Numbered from the stretch's first letter, positions 45,148 to 54,472 are shown. The stretch: DNA of 64,000 bases from Devosia sp. LC5 (GCF_000735585.1 NZ_JNNO01000045.1:40001-104000), one strand, 5' to 3'. A program made the numbers and translations. Notes: generated by a model not told the origin, from the sequence alone.

Positions 45148-47130
45148 TCAAAGCTCCATCCCGTCCTTCGGATTCAAAGAGACCTGGCGGGCGACACCTT
45201 GCATGACTCTGGCGAGACGTCGGTTCTGCGCGGCGTCCTCATCATCGTCGGCGGCCGCGTCGATCTCGAACTCGTTGTCGATCGGCGCCTTCTTCTCGAT
45301 CGGCTTGGCGCGGGCCAATTCGGGCTGTTTGCGCTTCTCGGAGCCGGTCGGGTCGTCATCCTCGCCCGCGGCGGGATCGACGGGATCGAGCGCCGGCGTG
45401 GCAGGCAGCGGCAAGGTGGTCCAGTCGTCGGGGCGGCCTCGCCCTGGCGCTGCGAGCGCGGGCGGCGGCAGCACACGTTCCTGGAAGCGCGCGTCCTCGA
45501 AATAGCGCGCCTTCTTCGCCCGGATCGGCGGCGTGCCCGCGACCATGACGATTTCGTCGGCCGGCGGGAGCTGCATGATCTCGCCAGGCGTGAGCAGCGG
45601 CCGGGCCGTCTCAGATCGCGAGACCATGAGGTGCCCTAGCCATGGGGACAAGCGGTGGCCGGCATAGTTGCGCATAGCCTTCATCTCGGTCGCCGTGCCA
45701 AGGGCGTCCGACACGCGCTTGGCCGTGCGCTCGTCGTTGGTCGCGAAACTCACCCTGACGTGGCAGTTGTCGAGGATCGAATTGTTGGGGCCATAGGCTT
45801 TTTCGATTTGGTTGAGCGACTGGGCAATCAGGAAGCTCTTGAGCCCGTAGCCCGCCATGAACGCCAGCGCGGACTCGAAGAAGTCGAGGCGGCCCAGCGC
45901 GGGGAACTCGTCCAGCATCAGGAGCAGGCGATGGCGCGCGCCTTTCGCCTGCAAATCCTCGGTCAGGCGACGGCCGATCTGGTTGAGAAGAAGCCGGATC
46001 AGAGGTTTGGTGCGGTTGATGTCGCTCGGCGGCACGACGAGGTAGAGCGTCGTCGGCCGGGCGCCGCCCACGATGTCGGCGATCCGCCAGTCGCACCGCC
46101 GCGTGACCTCTGCCACGACCGGATCGCGGTAGAGGCCGAGGAAAGACATAGCGGTCGAAAGCACGCCCGAGCGCTCGTTGTCGGATTTGTTGAGCAACTC
46201 GCGGGCGGCGCTGGCGACGACGGGATGCGGACCCGCCTCGCCGAGATGCGCCGTCTTCATCATTGCGGCGAGCGTCGACTCGATCGGCCGTTTCGGATCG
46301 GAGAGGAATCCGGCGACGCCGGCGAGGGTCTTGTCCTTCTCCGCATACAGGACATGGAGGATCGCGCCGACCAAGAGCGCGTGGCTGGTTTTTTCCCAGT
46401 GATTTCTCTTCTCTAAGCTTCCTTCCGGATCGACCAGAATGTCCGCGATGTTTTGAACATCTCGAACCTCCCATTCGCCGCGGCGGACCTCGAGCAGCGG
46501 ATTATAGGCCGACGACTTCGCGTTGGTCGGATCGAACAGCAACACGCGGCCATGCCTGGCCCTGAACCCGGCCGTGATCTGCCAGTTCTCGCCTTTGATA
46601 TCGTGAACAATCGCCGAGCCCGGCCAGGTCAAAAGCGACGGCACGACCAAGCCGACACCCTTGCCGCTCCGCGTCGGGGCGAAGCACAGCACATGCTCCG
46701 GACCATCGTGGCGCAGATAGGATCGCTCGTAGCGGCCGAGCACGACTCCATCCGGACCAAGCAAGCCAGCGGCGGCGATCTCCTTCGTCTCGGCCCAACG
46801 CGCCGAGCCGTAGGTGTCCACGTTTCCGGCTTCGCGCGCGCGCCACACCGACATCATGATGGCGACGCCAATGGCAATGAAGCCACCGGAGGCGGCGATG
46901 ACGCCGCCAATGTTGAACACGGTCGGCGCATACGCCTCGTAGGAGTACCACCACCAGAAGAGCGCCGGCGGATAGTAGATCGGCATGCCGTAGAGCTCGA
47001 ACCAGGGCTGGCCGAGCTGCGCCTGAAAGCCGAGGCTCCAGGCCACGAACTGCGTCGCCGCCCAGGTGGTGATGAGGATGATCAGGAAGACGACGGTGAT
47101 CGGTCCCCAGAGGATTTTCGTGCCTGACAT
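45148..47130 (-). CDS. traG: Type IV coupling protein TraG (VirD4-like)
   Basis: A 660-residue ATPase that brings the relaxosome to the mating channel. Two N-terminal membrane segments (residues 10-30 and 75-95), Walker A APTRSGKGVGLVVPSLL, Walker B LLLMLDEFPALGRLD, and the IAQSLNQIEKAYG motif. The C-terminal 100 residues are acidic/Pro-rich and variable. Confidence 0.94.
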   Translation of the reverse strand: MSGTKILWGPITVVFLIILITTWAATQFVAWSLGFQAQLGQPWFELYGMPIYYPPALFWWWYSYEAYAPTVFNIGGVIAASGGFIAIGVAIMMSVWRAREAGNVDTYGSARWAETKEIAAAGLLGPDGVVLGRYERSYLRHDGPEHVLCFAPTRSGKGVGLVVPSLLTWPGSAIVHDIKGENWQITAGFRARHGRVLLFDPTNAKSSAYNPLLEVRRGEWEVRDVQNIADILVDPEGSLEKRNHWEKTSHALLVGAILHVLYAEKDKTLAGVAGFLSDPKRPIESTLAAMMKTAHLGEAGPHPVVASAARELLNKSDNERSGVLSTAMSFLGLYRDPVVAEVTRRCDWRIADIVGGARPTTLYLVVPPSDINRTKPLIRLLLNQIGRRLTEDLQAKGARHRLLLMLDEFPALGRLDFFESALAFMAGYGLKSFLIAQSLNQIEKAYGPNNSILDNCHVRVSFATNDERTAKRVSDALGTATEMKAMRNYAGHRLSPWLGHLMVSRSETARPLLTPGEIMQLPPADEIVMVAGTPPIRAKKARYFEDARFQERVLPPPALAAPGRGRPDDWTTLPLPATPALDPVDPAAGEDDDPTGSEKRKQPELARAKPIEKKAPIDNEFEIDAAADDDEDAAQNRRLARVMQGVARQVSLNPKDGMEL

Positions 47131-47154
47131 GGGCCGTTCCTTTCTTTTTGGTGG

Positions 47155-48894
47155 TTAGAGTCCGAGCCCGCGCTTGCGGCCGAAGCTCCAGTCGACGCCG
47201 CCGTCGCCGCGCGCGACACCGAAGACGTGGCGACCGAGTTGTTTTTCGAGCGATGGCGACCAGGGCACGAGCTGGAAGCCGAGCCCGTTGTCGATCATGG
47301 CGAAACGGCCGGAGGCGAGCGCGAAGCGCTGGCGATAGGAGCCGGCGACAAATCCACCGCTCTCGGCGCGATTGAACGGTAGGCCCGTTTGTCCGGTGAG
47401 CTTCTCACCCAGCGCGTCCAGTTCGCGGCGGCGCAGCGTGTCGAGGAGCCTGCGCGCGAAGACCACGCGCTGGCCCCGCCGTTCCGCCAGCCCCTGTTCG
47501 ACCAGATGGTCAGTGCGGCGATCCATGGCGTCGCGCACCTCGGCGCCGAACCCGCCTTGCGACAACGCTGCCGGCTCGCGGGCGATGGCTTGCCGGTCGA
47601 GCCAGGTCGCGCCCGAGGCCGTCACCTGGGCGTTGACGTCGAGATCGGAGCGGACGGCCAGTGCGACGCGGCGTTGGCCGCGTGCGTCATCGAAGCTGCG
47701 CAGCTCGACGATCGAGCCTGGGGCGCTGTCGCCGGACGCATCGAGATCGGGGAACTTGATGTGGTGGGTCCGGCCGTCCACGCCGTCGACCACGGCATAG
47801 GCCGTGCCGTTCAGTTCATCACCAAGACCGCGAGCGACCAGCCGACCGATGATCGGCGTGTCCAGGCTCTCGCCCGCGAGCACATAGCTGGCCGACCCGC
47901 GCTCGATGCCCTGGTCGGTCAGCGCGCGGTGCAGGCGCTTGATGATGTCGCCGCGCTCGCCCATCTCGCGCAGCACGGCTTCAGCCTCGGGCTTGATATG
48001 CCATTGCGCATTGCCGACCTGGCCTGCGACGCCGAGGACTTCCAGCGTGCGCAGGCGTCCGACCTTCAGCGCGTGAAACTCGTCGGGCTGCTGATCCGGG
48101 CGCGGGGCCAGATCGACGATCCGCGCCTCTCCGCCGTCGCGGACAAGCTGGCGGTCGAGCTGTGTCCAGCGCTCGGCCCCGATCTGGCGTTCGAGCGTGC
48201 GGCGAATGTCCAGGTCGGTGCGCGGCCCCAGCTCCTCGGTGATGAGGTCGCGCGCCCGGTCCCGCATGCCCTCCTTGATGTAGTCGCGGGAGATGACGAG
48301 GTCCTGGCCGTCGTCGCGGACGCCGCGCACGATCAGATGCACATGGGGATGTTCGGTGTTCCAGTGATCGACTGCGACCCAGTCGAGCTTGGTGCCGAGA
48401 TCCTTCTCCATCTGGCCGACGAGGTCGCTGGTGAAGGACCGGAGGTCGGACATCTCCAGCGCGTCGTCAGGCGAGACGATGAAGCGGAAATGATGCCGGT
48501 CGTCCTGGCACCGCTCGGCGAAGGCCCGGCCATCCGCGTTCTCCCCCTCCGGCCCGAACAGCCGCGCCTTCTCCCCGTCCCGGGTCACGCCGTCGCGCCG
48601 CAGATAGTCGAGGTGGGCGCCAAGCGGCGCTGAGCGGCCGGCATGTCGGACGACGCGCGCCTTGACCACGGCCCCGCGGGAGCGGGCGGTGATCAGGCGA
48701 TTGGCCTGGATGCTGGCGCGCTGACCATGGCCGAAGCGGGAGCGGTTGCCGGCGACGATGCGCCCTGAGCGGGACACGCCGCCGCCGGCCTTCTTCGCCG
48801 CGGCGAGCGCCTGCGCGATGAAGGGGCGTGCCTGCTGCGCGCGGGTCGAGCGAATGCGGCCAGGCCGGACGCGGAATTCGTGTTCATCGGCCAT
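47155..48894 (-). CDS. Relaxase/mobilization nuclease (VirD2-like, DUF3363 domain)
   Basis: A 579-residue relaxase that nicks the origin of transfer. N-terminal MADEHEFRVRPGRIRSTRAQQ, active Tyr candidates near residue 85-90 (LDYLRRDGV), and the metal-binding HPHVHLIVRG motif of the HUH type. DUF3363 covers the C-terminal half (ATWLDRQAI ... VRDAMDRRTDHLVEQGLAERRGQRVVFARRLLDTLRRREL). Start 48894 fits the family N-terminus. The origin of transfer is expected in the divergent-free upstream gap 48895-49137, but I cannot identify a nick site. Confidence 0.9.
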   Translation of the reverse strand: MADEHEFRVRPGRIRSTRAQQARPFIAQALAAAKKAGGGVSRSGRIVAGNRSRFGHGQRASIQANRLITARSRGAVVKARVVRHAGRSAPLGAHLDYLRRDGVTRDGEKARLFGPEGENADGRAFAERCQDDRHHFRFIVSPDDALEMSDLRSFTSDLVGQMEKDLGTKLDWVAVDHWNTEHPHVHLIVRGVRDDGQDLVISRDYIKEGMRDRARDLITEELGPRTDLDIRRTLERQIGAERWTQLDRQLVRDGGEARIVDLAPRPDQQPDEFHALKVGRLRTLEVLGVAGQVGNAQWHIKPEAEAVLREMGERGDIIKRLHRALTDQGIERGSASYVLAGESLDTPIIGRLVARGLGDELNGTAYAVVDGVDGRTHHIKFPDLDASGDSAPGSIVELRSFDDARGQRRVALAVRSDLDVNAQVTASGATWLDRQAIAREPAALSQGGFGAEVRDAMDRRTDHLVEQGLAERRGQRVVFARRLLDTLRRRELDALGEKLTGQTGLPFNRAESGGFVAGSYRQRFALASGRFAMIDNGLGFQLVPWSPSLEKQLGRHVFGVARGDGGVDWSFGRKRGLGL

Positions 48895-49137
48895 GGCGGG
48901 AGGCCGCAATGTGCGAAAGGTCTCGCAGATACAGAGGTTTGGGCTTTCGGCGCACCTTGCGCCAAAGCCGGGCAATGTGCGGAGCGCGCCAGAAAAGCCA
49001 GCAAAACCAACCGCCCGACCGAAGCGCAATGTGCGCCCTTTTATCCTGCCATCGGACGGTTGGGGTTCCTGCCTCTCCCCTCAGTGCCCTCCACGACACG
49101 CTGCAACGCGACAGGCTGCGAAGAAGGCTCCAGGGCA

Positions 49138-49905
49138 TCACGGTCGCTCCCCGGCGCTATTGCGAGCGAGGAAGATGCCGGTCTGCGGTGCGCCGGCAGG
49201 GCGATCGACCTGCACCGGAGCGGCGGCGGGCGTGTCGGTCGGCGTGCGCTCTGGCGGCGCGGGCCCGGCAGCTTCATTGCGGCCTGAGCGATCGACAAAC
49301 AGCGGAGCCTCGCGCCAATCGGGCGGCGGTGGCGGCGCAGCGACGGGGATCGCGGCTGGCACCTCAGCGCCCAGGATCGGCGCGAGCTGGGCGACATAGG
49401 CGCGGGTCTCGGCCGGCAGGGAGCGGCCGGTGGCGAGGTGCTCGTCGTAGCGGCCAGGCCCCGCATTGTAGGCGGCCAGCATCGCCGCGATGTTGCCGTA
49501 GCGATCGAGCATCTCGCGCAGATAGGCTGTGCCTGCGAGGATGTTGTCGCGCGGATCGAACGGGTCGCGGCCGAGCCCATGGCGCAGCCGAAGCTCGGCC
49601 CAGGTGTCGGGCATGATTTGCATGAGACCCATTGCCCCGGCCGAGGACACGGCGCGCATATCGCCCGCGCTCTCGGCTCGCAGGACCGCTCGAATCCAGG
49701 GTTCGGGAATGCCGAAACGTTGCGATGCTTCCGCGATATGGGCGGCGATGGATTGACCCGCCGTCGCCTGTTCCGGGCGTACCGGCTGCGCCTCGGTCGG
49801 GAGGACCGGAGCGAAGCCGAGGAAGAGGCCGGAAAGGAGAAGAGGAGCGATGCGGCGGGGGGTGCCGCATCGCCGACGGGCGTTTGGGATGGAGCGCGCG
49901 GGCAT
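49138..49905 (-). CDS. Lytic transglycosylase (SLT domain), conjugation-associated
   Basis: A 255-residue VirB1-like enzyme that opens the peptidoglycan for the transfer channel. Signal peptide in residues 10-40, SLT domain about 48-165: ESAGDMRAVSSAGAMGLMQIMPDTWAELR with catalytic Glu, and AAYNAGPGRYDEH. Pro-rich C-terminus. ATG at 49905 lies directly behind the DUF736 stop. Confidence 0.9.
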   Translation of the reverse strand: MPARSIPNARRRCGTPRRIAPLLLSGLFLGFAPVLPTEAQPVRPEQATAGQSIAAHIAEASQRFGIPEPWIRAVLRAESAGDMRAVSSAGAMGLMQIMPDTWAELRLRHGLGRDPFDPRDNILAGTAYLREMLDRYGNIAAMLAAYNAGPGRYDEHLATGRSLPAETRAYVAQLAPILGAEVPAAIPVAAPPPPPDWREAPLFVDRSGRNEAAGPAPPERTPTDTPAAAPVQVDRPAGAPQTGIFLARNSAGERP

Positions 49906-49907
49906 GG

Positions 49908-50243
49908 TCAGTCCTGCTCGTCGCGCTTCTTTTGGCGGGTCCAGTGCAGTCCCCAATCGCGGCCGTCTTCATCCGATTGGAAGAGTCGGGCGCGGATCGG
50001 CTGCGGGAAAACCGGGTCGTCGAGGAGCACCGAGATGAAGGCGCCCGCGCGTTCGCCGGTGTGTTTCCAGCCGGCGCCGACCTCCGGCCCATCGTCGTCA
50101 CCGAGATGGATACGGTAGGCCGGCGCATTCTCGGCATCGGCATTTTCGGCCGGAGCGAGGGTGAGTTCGAGATCGAGCGACAGGGTGCGAATGCGCCCGG
50201 AATAACCGGACTGAGTGCGATGGAAGTGACCGATCTGCGCCAT
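49908..50243 (-). CDS. DUF736 domain protein
   Basis: A 111-residue protein (MAQIGHFHRTQSGYSGRIRTLSLDLELTL ... GKHTGERAGAFISVLLDDP-type segments). DUF736 genes recur in conjugative elements of Alphaproteobacteria and have no proven function; the beta-rich shape suggests a small nucleic-acid or protein binder. Confidence 0.9.
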   Translation of the reverse strand: MAQIGHFHRTQSGYSGRIRTLSLDLELTLAPAENADAENAPAYRIHLGDDDGPEVGAGWKHTGERAGAFISVLLDDPVFPQPIRARLFQSDEDGRDWGLHWTRQKKRDEQD

Positions 50244-50279
50244 TGGGAATCTCCTTTGCTATGGCGGTTGGGAAGAGGT

Positions 50280-50831
50280 TCAGGGCGCCGGCTCGGCGGC
50301 GCGCCAGACGAAGCGGCCGTCGCCGGCTTCGTCGGTCCAGATCGGCGTCACGCGGGCGACGATCGTGCTGATGGGAAGCGGGCCGAAATAGCGCCCGTCC
50401 ATGCTGTCGGGTGCGTCCCAGTTCATGAGGAAGACTTCGCCGTCGCGAAGCGTGCGGCATCCCTGCCAGGCGGGCAGCGGACGGCCGATCCGATCGTGAT
50501 CGAGCGCCTGCCCATAGGCGTGATCATAGGCAACGATGGTCGCGCCGTTGCGGCAGACCGTCGTGCCGGGAAGCGCGAGAACGCGCTTGATGAGCGGCAC
50601 GTCGCGGGCGAGGTATCCACGTTCGGCGAGGAAGTCCGAGAGTGCTTCAGGCGGCATGACGGCGACGAGATCGGCGACTTCGATCCACGTCGCGGGAGAG
50701 ACGCGATAGAGACCGATCGGCACGCTGGCCGAGGCGTTCCAGATCAGTTCTGGCCGATGGTCTGAGATCGCCGGCGCCACCATCAGGCCCACGCCCGCGA
50801 GCATGGTCGCAACAAGAGTCCGTCGGGTCAT
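50280..50831 (-). CDS. traF: S26 family signal peptidase (TraF-like)
   Basis: A 183-residue serine protease, anchored by an N-terminal helix. The catalytic Ser is in SASVPIGLYRV and the Lys in PLIKRVLALPG; the final MNWDAPDSMDGRYFGPLPIST is the S26 box E. TraF-type enzymes process and cyclise the TrbC pilin. It overlaps DUF2840 by four bases. Confidence 0.92.
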   Translation of the reverse strand: MTRRTLVATMLAGVGLMVAPAISDHRPELIWNASASVPIGLYRVSPATWIEVADLVAVMPPEALSDFLAERGYLARDVPLIKRVLALPGTTVCRNGATIVAYDHAYGQALDHDRIGRPLPAWQGCRTLRDGEVFLMNWDAPDSMDGRYFGPLPISTIVARVTPIWTDEAGDGRFVWRAAEPAP

Positions 50832-51349
50832 GACACGACGCTCCGGCGCTTCAGCCAGGCGTCATGGCGCGACGCGGTGTAGGCGCCCGGCTGCTGACCG
50901 GCGCTCATGCGGTGATGAACGTGACGCCAGTGGTCAGGGGCGACAGCGCATGGATCGATGCCCGTAGCCTCGATCGCGTCGATGTGCAGAAGGACGCGCT
51001 CGACCTTCGGCCAGTCCTCCACCTTGAGCAGGATCTCGCCGCCGGGACGAACGAAAGGCAGGGTCTGATACGGCTCGCCCGGTGCGACGGCGCGCACGAT
51101 GTCGATGCGCGAGATGATCGTGCCGAAGTCGTTCGCCGCCCAGCGGACGAACGCGAAGGTGGCGCTCGGGCGGAACGACAGAACCCGCCGCCTGCGGTCG
51201 AGGATCTGTTCGTGCGCGGGTTCGCCGAACCTGATCCAGTATTCGATCTTCTTCTCCACCCAGGTCAGTTCGACATGGGTGAGATGGTCGGCAGCGTGCG
51301 CGGCCGACTCCGGGCCGCCGCGCACGCGGGAGGCCGCGGCGCCGGTCAT
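50828..51349 (-). CDS. DUF2840 domain protein
   Basis: A 173-residue conserved conjugation-island protein (THVELTWVEKKIEYWIRFGEPAHEQILDRRRRVLSFRP; AFVRWAANDFGTIISRIDIVRA). No function known. It is translationally coupled to traF and to the ribbon-helix-helix gene by four-base overlaps. Confidence 0.88.
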   Translation of the reverse strand: MTGAAASRVRGGPESAAHAADHLTHVELTWVEKKIEYWIRFGEPAHEQILDRRRRVLSFRPSATFAFVRWAANDFGTIISRIDIVRAVAPGEPYQTLPFVRPGGEILLKVEDWPKVERVLLHIDAIEATGIDPCAVAPDHWRHVHHRMSAGQQPGAYTASRHDAWLKRRSVVS

Positions 51350-51600
51350 GATGGGTCTCCTGATGGCGGGGGAAATTCGCGTGCGAGCAGCTCGCGCAGC
51401 ATGTCAGCGACGGTCGTGCCGCGTTGGAATGCGACGATCTTGATGTGGCCGCGCAGCTCCGGCGTGATGTCGATGGTGAGCCGCGCGGTGTAGATCGCCG
51501 CCGTCTCGGCGCGGTCGGACGGGACATCCGCCGACCTGATCCAGCTATCGGCGTCGCCGGGACGGGATGCGAAACCGCGCTTGTTCACCCGACCGCTCAT
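51346..51600 (-). CDS. Ribbon-helix-helix protein (ParG-like partition or regulatory factor)
   Basis: An 84-residue protein with a disordered basic N-terminus and a C-terminal ribbon-helix-helix (YTARLTIDITPELRGHIKIVAFQRGTTVADMLRELLAREF). This layout is that of ParG-type centromere-binding proteins; it lies close to parA with only the methyltransferase between, so it may stand in for ParB. Confidence 0.75.
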   Translation of the reverse strand: MSGRVNKRGFASRPGDADSWIRSADVPSDRAETAAIYTARLTIDITPELRGHIKIVAFQRGTTVADMLRELLAREFPPPSGDPS

Positions 51601-52340
51601 GACGCGCCGCCATCATGGAACGGGAGAACCTGGGCGATCCGCGCGCGAGCGCGATCCGCCATTCTGGCGTCGATCTCGCAGCCGAGATAGCGACGGCCGG
51701 ACAGGCGGCAGGCTTCGCCCGCTGCGCCCGATCCGGTGAACCAGTCGCCGACCAGCCCGCCTTCGGGGCAACTCGTCCGGATGAGGATTTCGAGCAGCGC
51801 CGACGGCTTTTCGGTCGGGTGAATCGCGTGTCGGTGGGCATTGCGGACGTAGATGACCGAGCGCATCAGGCGCGGCCCGCCGTCGAGGCTGACATAGTGG
51901 CCGGCGTCGATATGGCCGGTATGGGGCGGCCGCTGCTTGCGCCGCACCGTCCGCGCCGTGGCGTCCGGCGTCGTCTGGACGTCGTTGTAGATGTCGCGCC
52001 ATGGCGTCTCGGCCGGATAGAACTGGACGGCGAGCTCGTGGACGCGCTTGAAGCGATCGGCGTGGAAGCCGGTGCCGTTCTGCTTCTCCCAGACGATCTC
52101 CTGGGCGAGCCGCAGCCCGGCGTCGGCGAACTGGTCGGCGGTCGCCATGAAGCAACGCAGCGAGCCGAAGACCCACAGCGAACCGGCCGGAGCGAGTGCC
52201 GCGCGGGCGAGCGGGAGCCAGCCATCGACGCGCCGGTCCCAGGCGAGCGAGGTGTCGCCATAGGGCGGATCGGCGAGGATGAGATCGAAGGGCGCGTGCG
52301 CCGGCATGACGGCGCGGCAGTCGCCTGTGAGGATCGTCAT
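51597..52340 (-). CDS. Site-specific DNA methyltransferase (N4/N6 type), no restriction partner
   Basis: A 247-residue beta-class-like methyltransferase. DPPYGDTSLAWD is catalytic motif IV at residues 24-35, and DWFTGSGAAGEACRLSGRRYLGCEID is the SAM-binding motif I near the C-terminus, i.e. the circularly ordered beta type. HPTEKP precedes it. No restriction enzyme gene is near. It overlaps parA by four bases, so it is part of the maintenance operon; it may protect incoming DNA or mark the element. Confidence 0.9.
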   Translation of the reverse strand: MTILTGDCRAVMPAHAPFDLILADPPYGDTSLAWDRRVDGWLPLARAALAPAGSLWVFGSLRCFMATADQFADAGLRLAQEIVWEKQNGTGFHADRFKRVHELAVQFYPAETPWRDIYNDVQTTPDATARTVRRKQRPPHTGHIDAGHYVSLDGGPRLMRSVIYVRNAHRHAIHPTEKPSALLEILIRTSCPEGGLVGDWFTGSGAAGEACRLSGRRYLGCEIDARMADRARARIAQVLPFHDGGAS

Positions 52341-52990
52341 GGGGCGATCCTCCCGATGCGAAGCCGGTCGATCTCGGTGGCCAGTGCCGCGATCTCCCGC
52401 GCCGCTGGAGTGTCGCTATCGATCTCCGAGACAAGCCGGCCGGACTGCGCGGCGTCGGCAAACACCACGCGCTGGCCGATTGTCGTGGCCAGCACCGGCG
52501 GATCGTGATCGGCCAGCGTCTCGGCGGTCGCGCGGGCGATCACCGTGCGGGCCGCGCAGCGGTTCAGCACGAAGCGCGCGGCGAGCTCGGGCCGATAGAT
52601 GCGGGCTTCGCGAAGAAGCCCGAGCATCTCGGCGGAGGCCCAGCCGTCAAAGGGGGACGGCTGCACCGGAATCAGCACGAGGTCGGCGGCGAGCAGCGCC
52701 GAGCGCATCAGGGCGGCGACGCGCGGCGGGCCGTCGATGACGACGATGTCGGCGTCACGGGCGAGTTCCGGCGCCTCGCGATGCAGGGTGTCGCGCGACA
52801 GGCCGACGACGCCGTAGAGGCGCGGCAGGCCCTCATGGCTGCGCTGCTGCGACCAATCCAGCGCCGAGCCCTGCGGATCGGCGTCGATCAGCGTGACCCT
52901 GCGCCCCCTCCCGGCCCATTCGCCGGCCAGGTGCAGCGCCAGCGTCGTCTTGCCGACCCCGCCCTTCTGGTTGAGAAGAGCCACGATCAC
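52337..52990 (-). CDS. parA: Partition ATPase ParA
   Basis: A 217-residue deviant Walker ATPase. KGGVGKTTLALHLAGEWA is the Walker A, DADPQGSALDWSQQR the A' and VVIDGPPRVAALMR the B motif. No DNA-binding N-domain (type Ib-like size), which suits a small ribbon-helix-helix partner. GTG start overlapping the repA stop as GTGA. Confidence 0.92.
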   Translation of the reverse strand: MIVALLNQKGGVGKTTLALHLAGEWAGRGRRVTLIDADPQGSALDWSQQRSHEGLPRLYGVVGLSRDTLHREAPELARDADIVVIDGPPRVAALMRSALLAADLVLIPVQPSPFDGWASAEMLGLLREARIYRPELAARFVLNRCAARTVIARATAETLADHDPPVLATTIGQRVVFADAAQSGRLVSEIDSDTPAAREIAALATEIDRLRIGRIAP

Positions 52991-54087
52991 CGCTGGCCTC
53001 CCGGCTTCTCGCCAAGAGGGTGTTGCGGTGTCGGAACCGGATCGGCGCCGGCCTCGCCATGCCGATCGGCGATGTTCTCCACATCGCGCGCGCGCTCTTC
53101 AAGGTTAGAATCTTGGTTAGACTCTAAGTTAAGGGCGCGATTTCGGCTTTTTCTGCCGTAGCTTAGGGGCGATTCCGGTTCCCGATAGCACGAGGGTCGG
53201 GTTCCCGATGGCACGATAGTGCGGGTTCCCGATAGCACGAGGCCTTCCACAGGTTTTCCACAGGGCCGCGACGGCTCGAAGGCGAGCAGCATCCGACCGC
53301 TGATCTCGACCTCAAGGAACAGGGTGTAGCCGGGCAGCGGCTGGCGGCGGATGATGTCGCGTAGCTCAAAGGCGAAGCGCTTGAAGGGCGAGAGGCTGCC
53401 CGACTTCTGGTGCAGATGGCGGAAGTCGAAACGCCATCCTGCACTCTGCCGGCCCCCGTGCTTACGGACGATGCGGTAGAGCCAGCGGTCGAGTCCGCCG
53501 GTCAGGTCGAAATAGGCTCGGTCGATGGTGAGCACGAGGGCGTCATCGAGGACGGCGCGGTAGAACCAATCGGGCACGATCAGCTCGATGCCGTCTGGGC
53601 GGCCGGTGCGGTCGGTGCGTTCCTGCCACTCGTTGATCCAGGAGAAGCGATGACGCCGGCCTTCGGCGGGCTGGCGGATCGTGGTGGAAACCGTCGTCGA
53701 TTGCAGCCGGTCCAGCGCCGCCTTCAGCCGCTGGTAGTCGCGCAGCGACACGCCGCGACCGATGAAGGTCAGGATTTCGTAGGGGGTCGCTGCCATCAGG
53801 CGCGACGTGTTGAGACCGGCGTCGCGGGCCTCGACGATCTGGCTCGCCGCCCAGATCAGGATGTCGGCATCCCAGATTGTCGCCATGCCGTGATCGGGCA
53901 CGGCCTCGACGCGGATCGCGACGTCGCCGGCGGCGAAGTCGATCGGCGCGACGCGATGGGATTTGGAGAGGGAGAAGAAGGGATAGGCCATGAGATCCTG
54001 CGCGTCTCGTGGCGCGAAGTCGCCAGGGAGCGCCCGAAACAGATCGAGCTGTCCGCGCTCCGCGAGGGATCGACGTCGCACCGCCAT
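52987..54087 (-). CDS. repA: Replication initiator protein RepA
   Basis: A 366-residue plasmid-type initiator (RPA family). LMAYPFFSLSKSHRVAPIDF near the N-terminus, WDADILIWAASQIVEARDAG and the winged-helix region TPYEILTFIGRGVSLRDYQRLKAALDRLQSTTVSTTI are family hallmarks, as is RWLYRIVRKHGG. The C-terminal 100 residues are low-complexity and are encoded by the DNA that carries iteron-like repeats. It gives the ICE the ability to replicate when excised. Confidence 0.9.
   Translation of the reverse strand: MAVRRRSLAERGQLDLFRALPGDFAPRDAQDLMAYPFFSLSKSHRVAPIDFAAGDVAIRVEAVPDHGMATIWDADILIWAASQIVEARDAGLNTSRLMAATPYEILTFIGRGVSLRDYQRLKAALDRLQSTTVSTTIRQPAEGRRHRFSWINEWQERTDRTGRPDGIELIVPDWFYRAVLDDALVLTIDRAYFDLTGGLDRWLYRIVRKHGGRQSAGWRFDFRHLHQKSGSLSPFKRFAFELRDIIRRQPLPGYTLFLEVEISGRMLLAFEPSRPCGKPVEGLVLSGTRTIVPSGTRPSCYREPESPLSYGRKSRNRALNLESNQDSNLEERARDVENIADRHGEAGADPVPTPQHPLGEKPGGQR
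53177..53264. repeat. Iteron-like repeats and DnaA-box-like sites inside the 3' end of repA (putative oriV)
   Basis: GGTTCCCGATAGCACGAG at 53177-53194, a close copy at 53200-53217 (GGTTCCCGATGGCACGAT), and an exact copy at 53224-53241; spacing 23 and 24 bases, about two DNA turns. Just after lie TTCCACAGG and TTTTCCACAGG (53245-53264), the latter one mismatch from the DnaA box TTATCCACA. Confidence 0.65.
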
Positions 54088-54105
54088 CTTGAAGTCCGCA
54101 CGCGA

Positions 54106-54378
54106 TCAGCGCGCGTAGCGTCCGGATTGCGGGAGCGGCTGACGCTTGGCGGGAAGCACCTGTCCGCGCGGATCGGAGGTCGAGGTGACGACGCCGCGCG
54201 CGGCCCAGGCTTCGAGATCGTCAATGGCGTAGACGACGCGGCCGCCGAGCTTTCGGTACGACGGCCCTGTGCCGTAGGTCCGATGCTTTTCCAGCGTTCG
54301 GGGCGACAGGCTGAGGAACTCGGCGGCTTCCTTGGTGCGCAGGAAGCGTGGCGGCAGAACGACGGAATCGGGTCGCAT
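54106..54378 (-). CDS. Helix-turn-helix (AlpA/MerR-like excisionase-type) protein
   Basis: A 90-residue protein with one DNA-binding domain: PPRFLRTKEAAEFLSLSPRTLEKHRTYGTGPSYRKLGGRVVYAIDDLEAW. It may act as excisionase or as regulator of repA, whose start is 19 bases downstream. ATG at 54378. Confidence 0.85.
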   Translation of the reverse strand: MRPDSVVLPPRFLRTKEAAEFLSLSPRTLEKHRTYGTGPSYRKLGGRVVYAIDDLEAWAARGVVTSTSDPRGQVLPAKRQPLPQSGRYAR

Positions 54379-54472
54379 GGATCGGGGCCTCCGTGGGTTG
54401 CGGGCGGCCGCTGAGGAGAAGCGGCGGGCGACGACCACGGTGGCGGAGGAGCTTCGTCTGGGGGGATGGCGA

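Noticed and set aside
48895..49137. Origin of transfer upstream of the relaxase gene
   Set aside because: Position is right but I could not find a convincing inverted repeat or known nick consensus.
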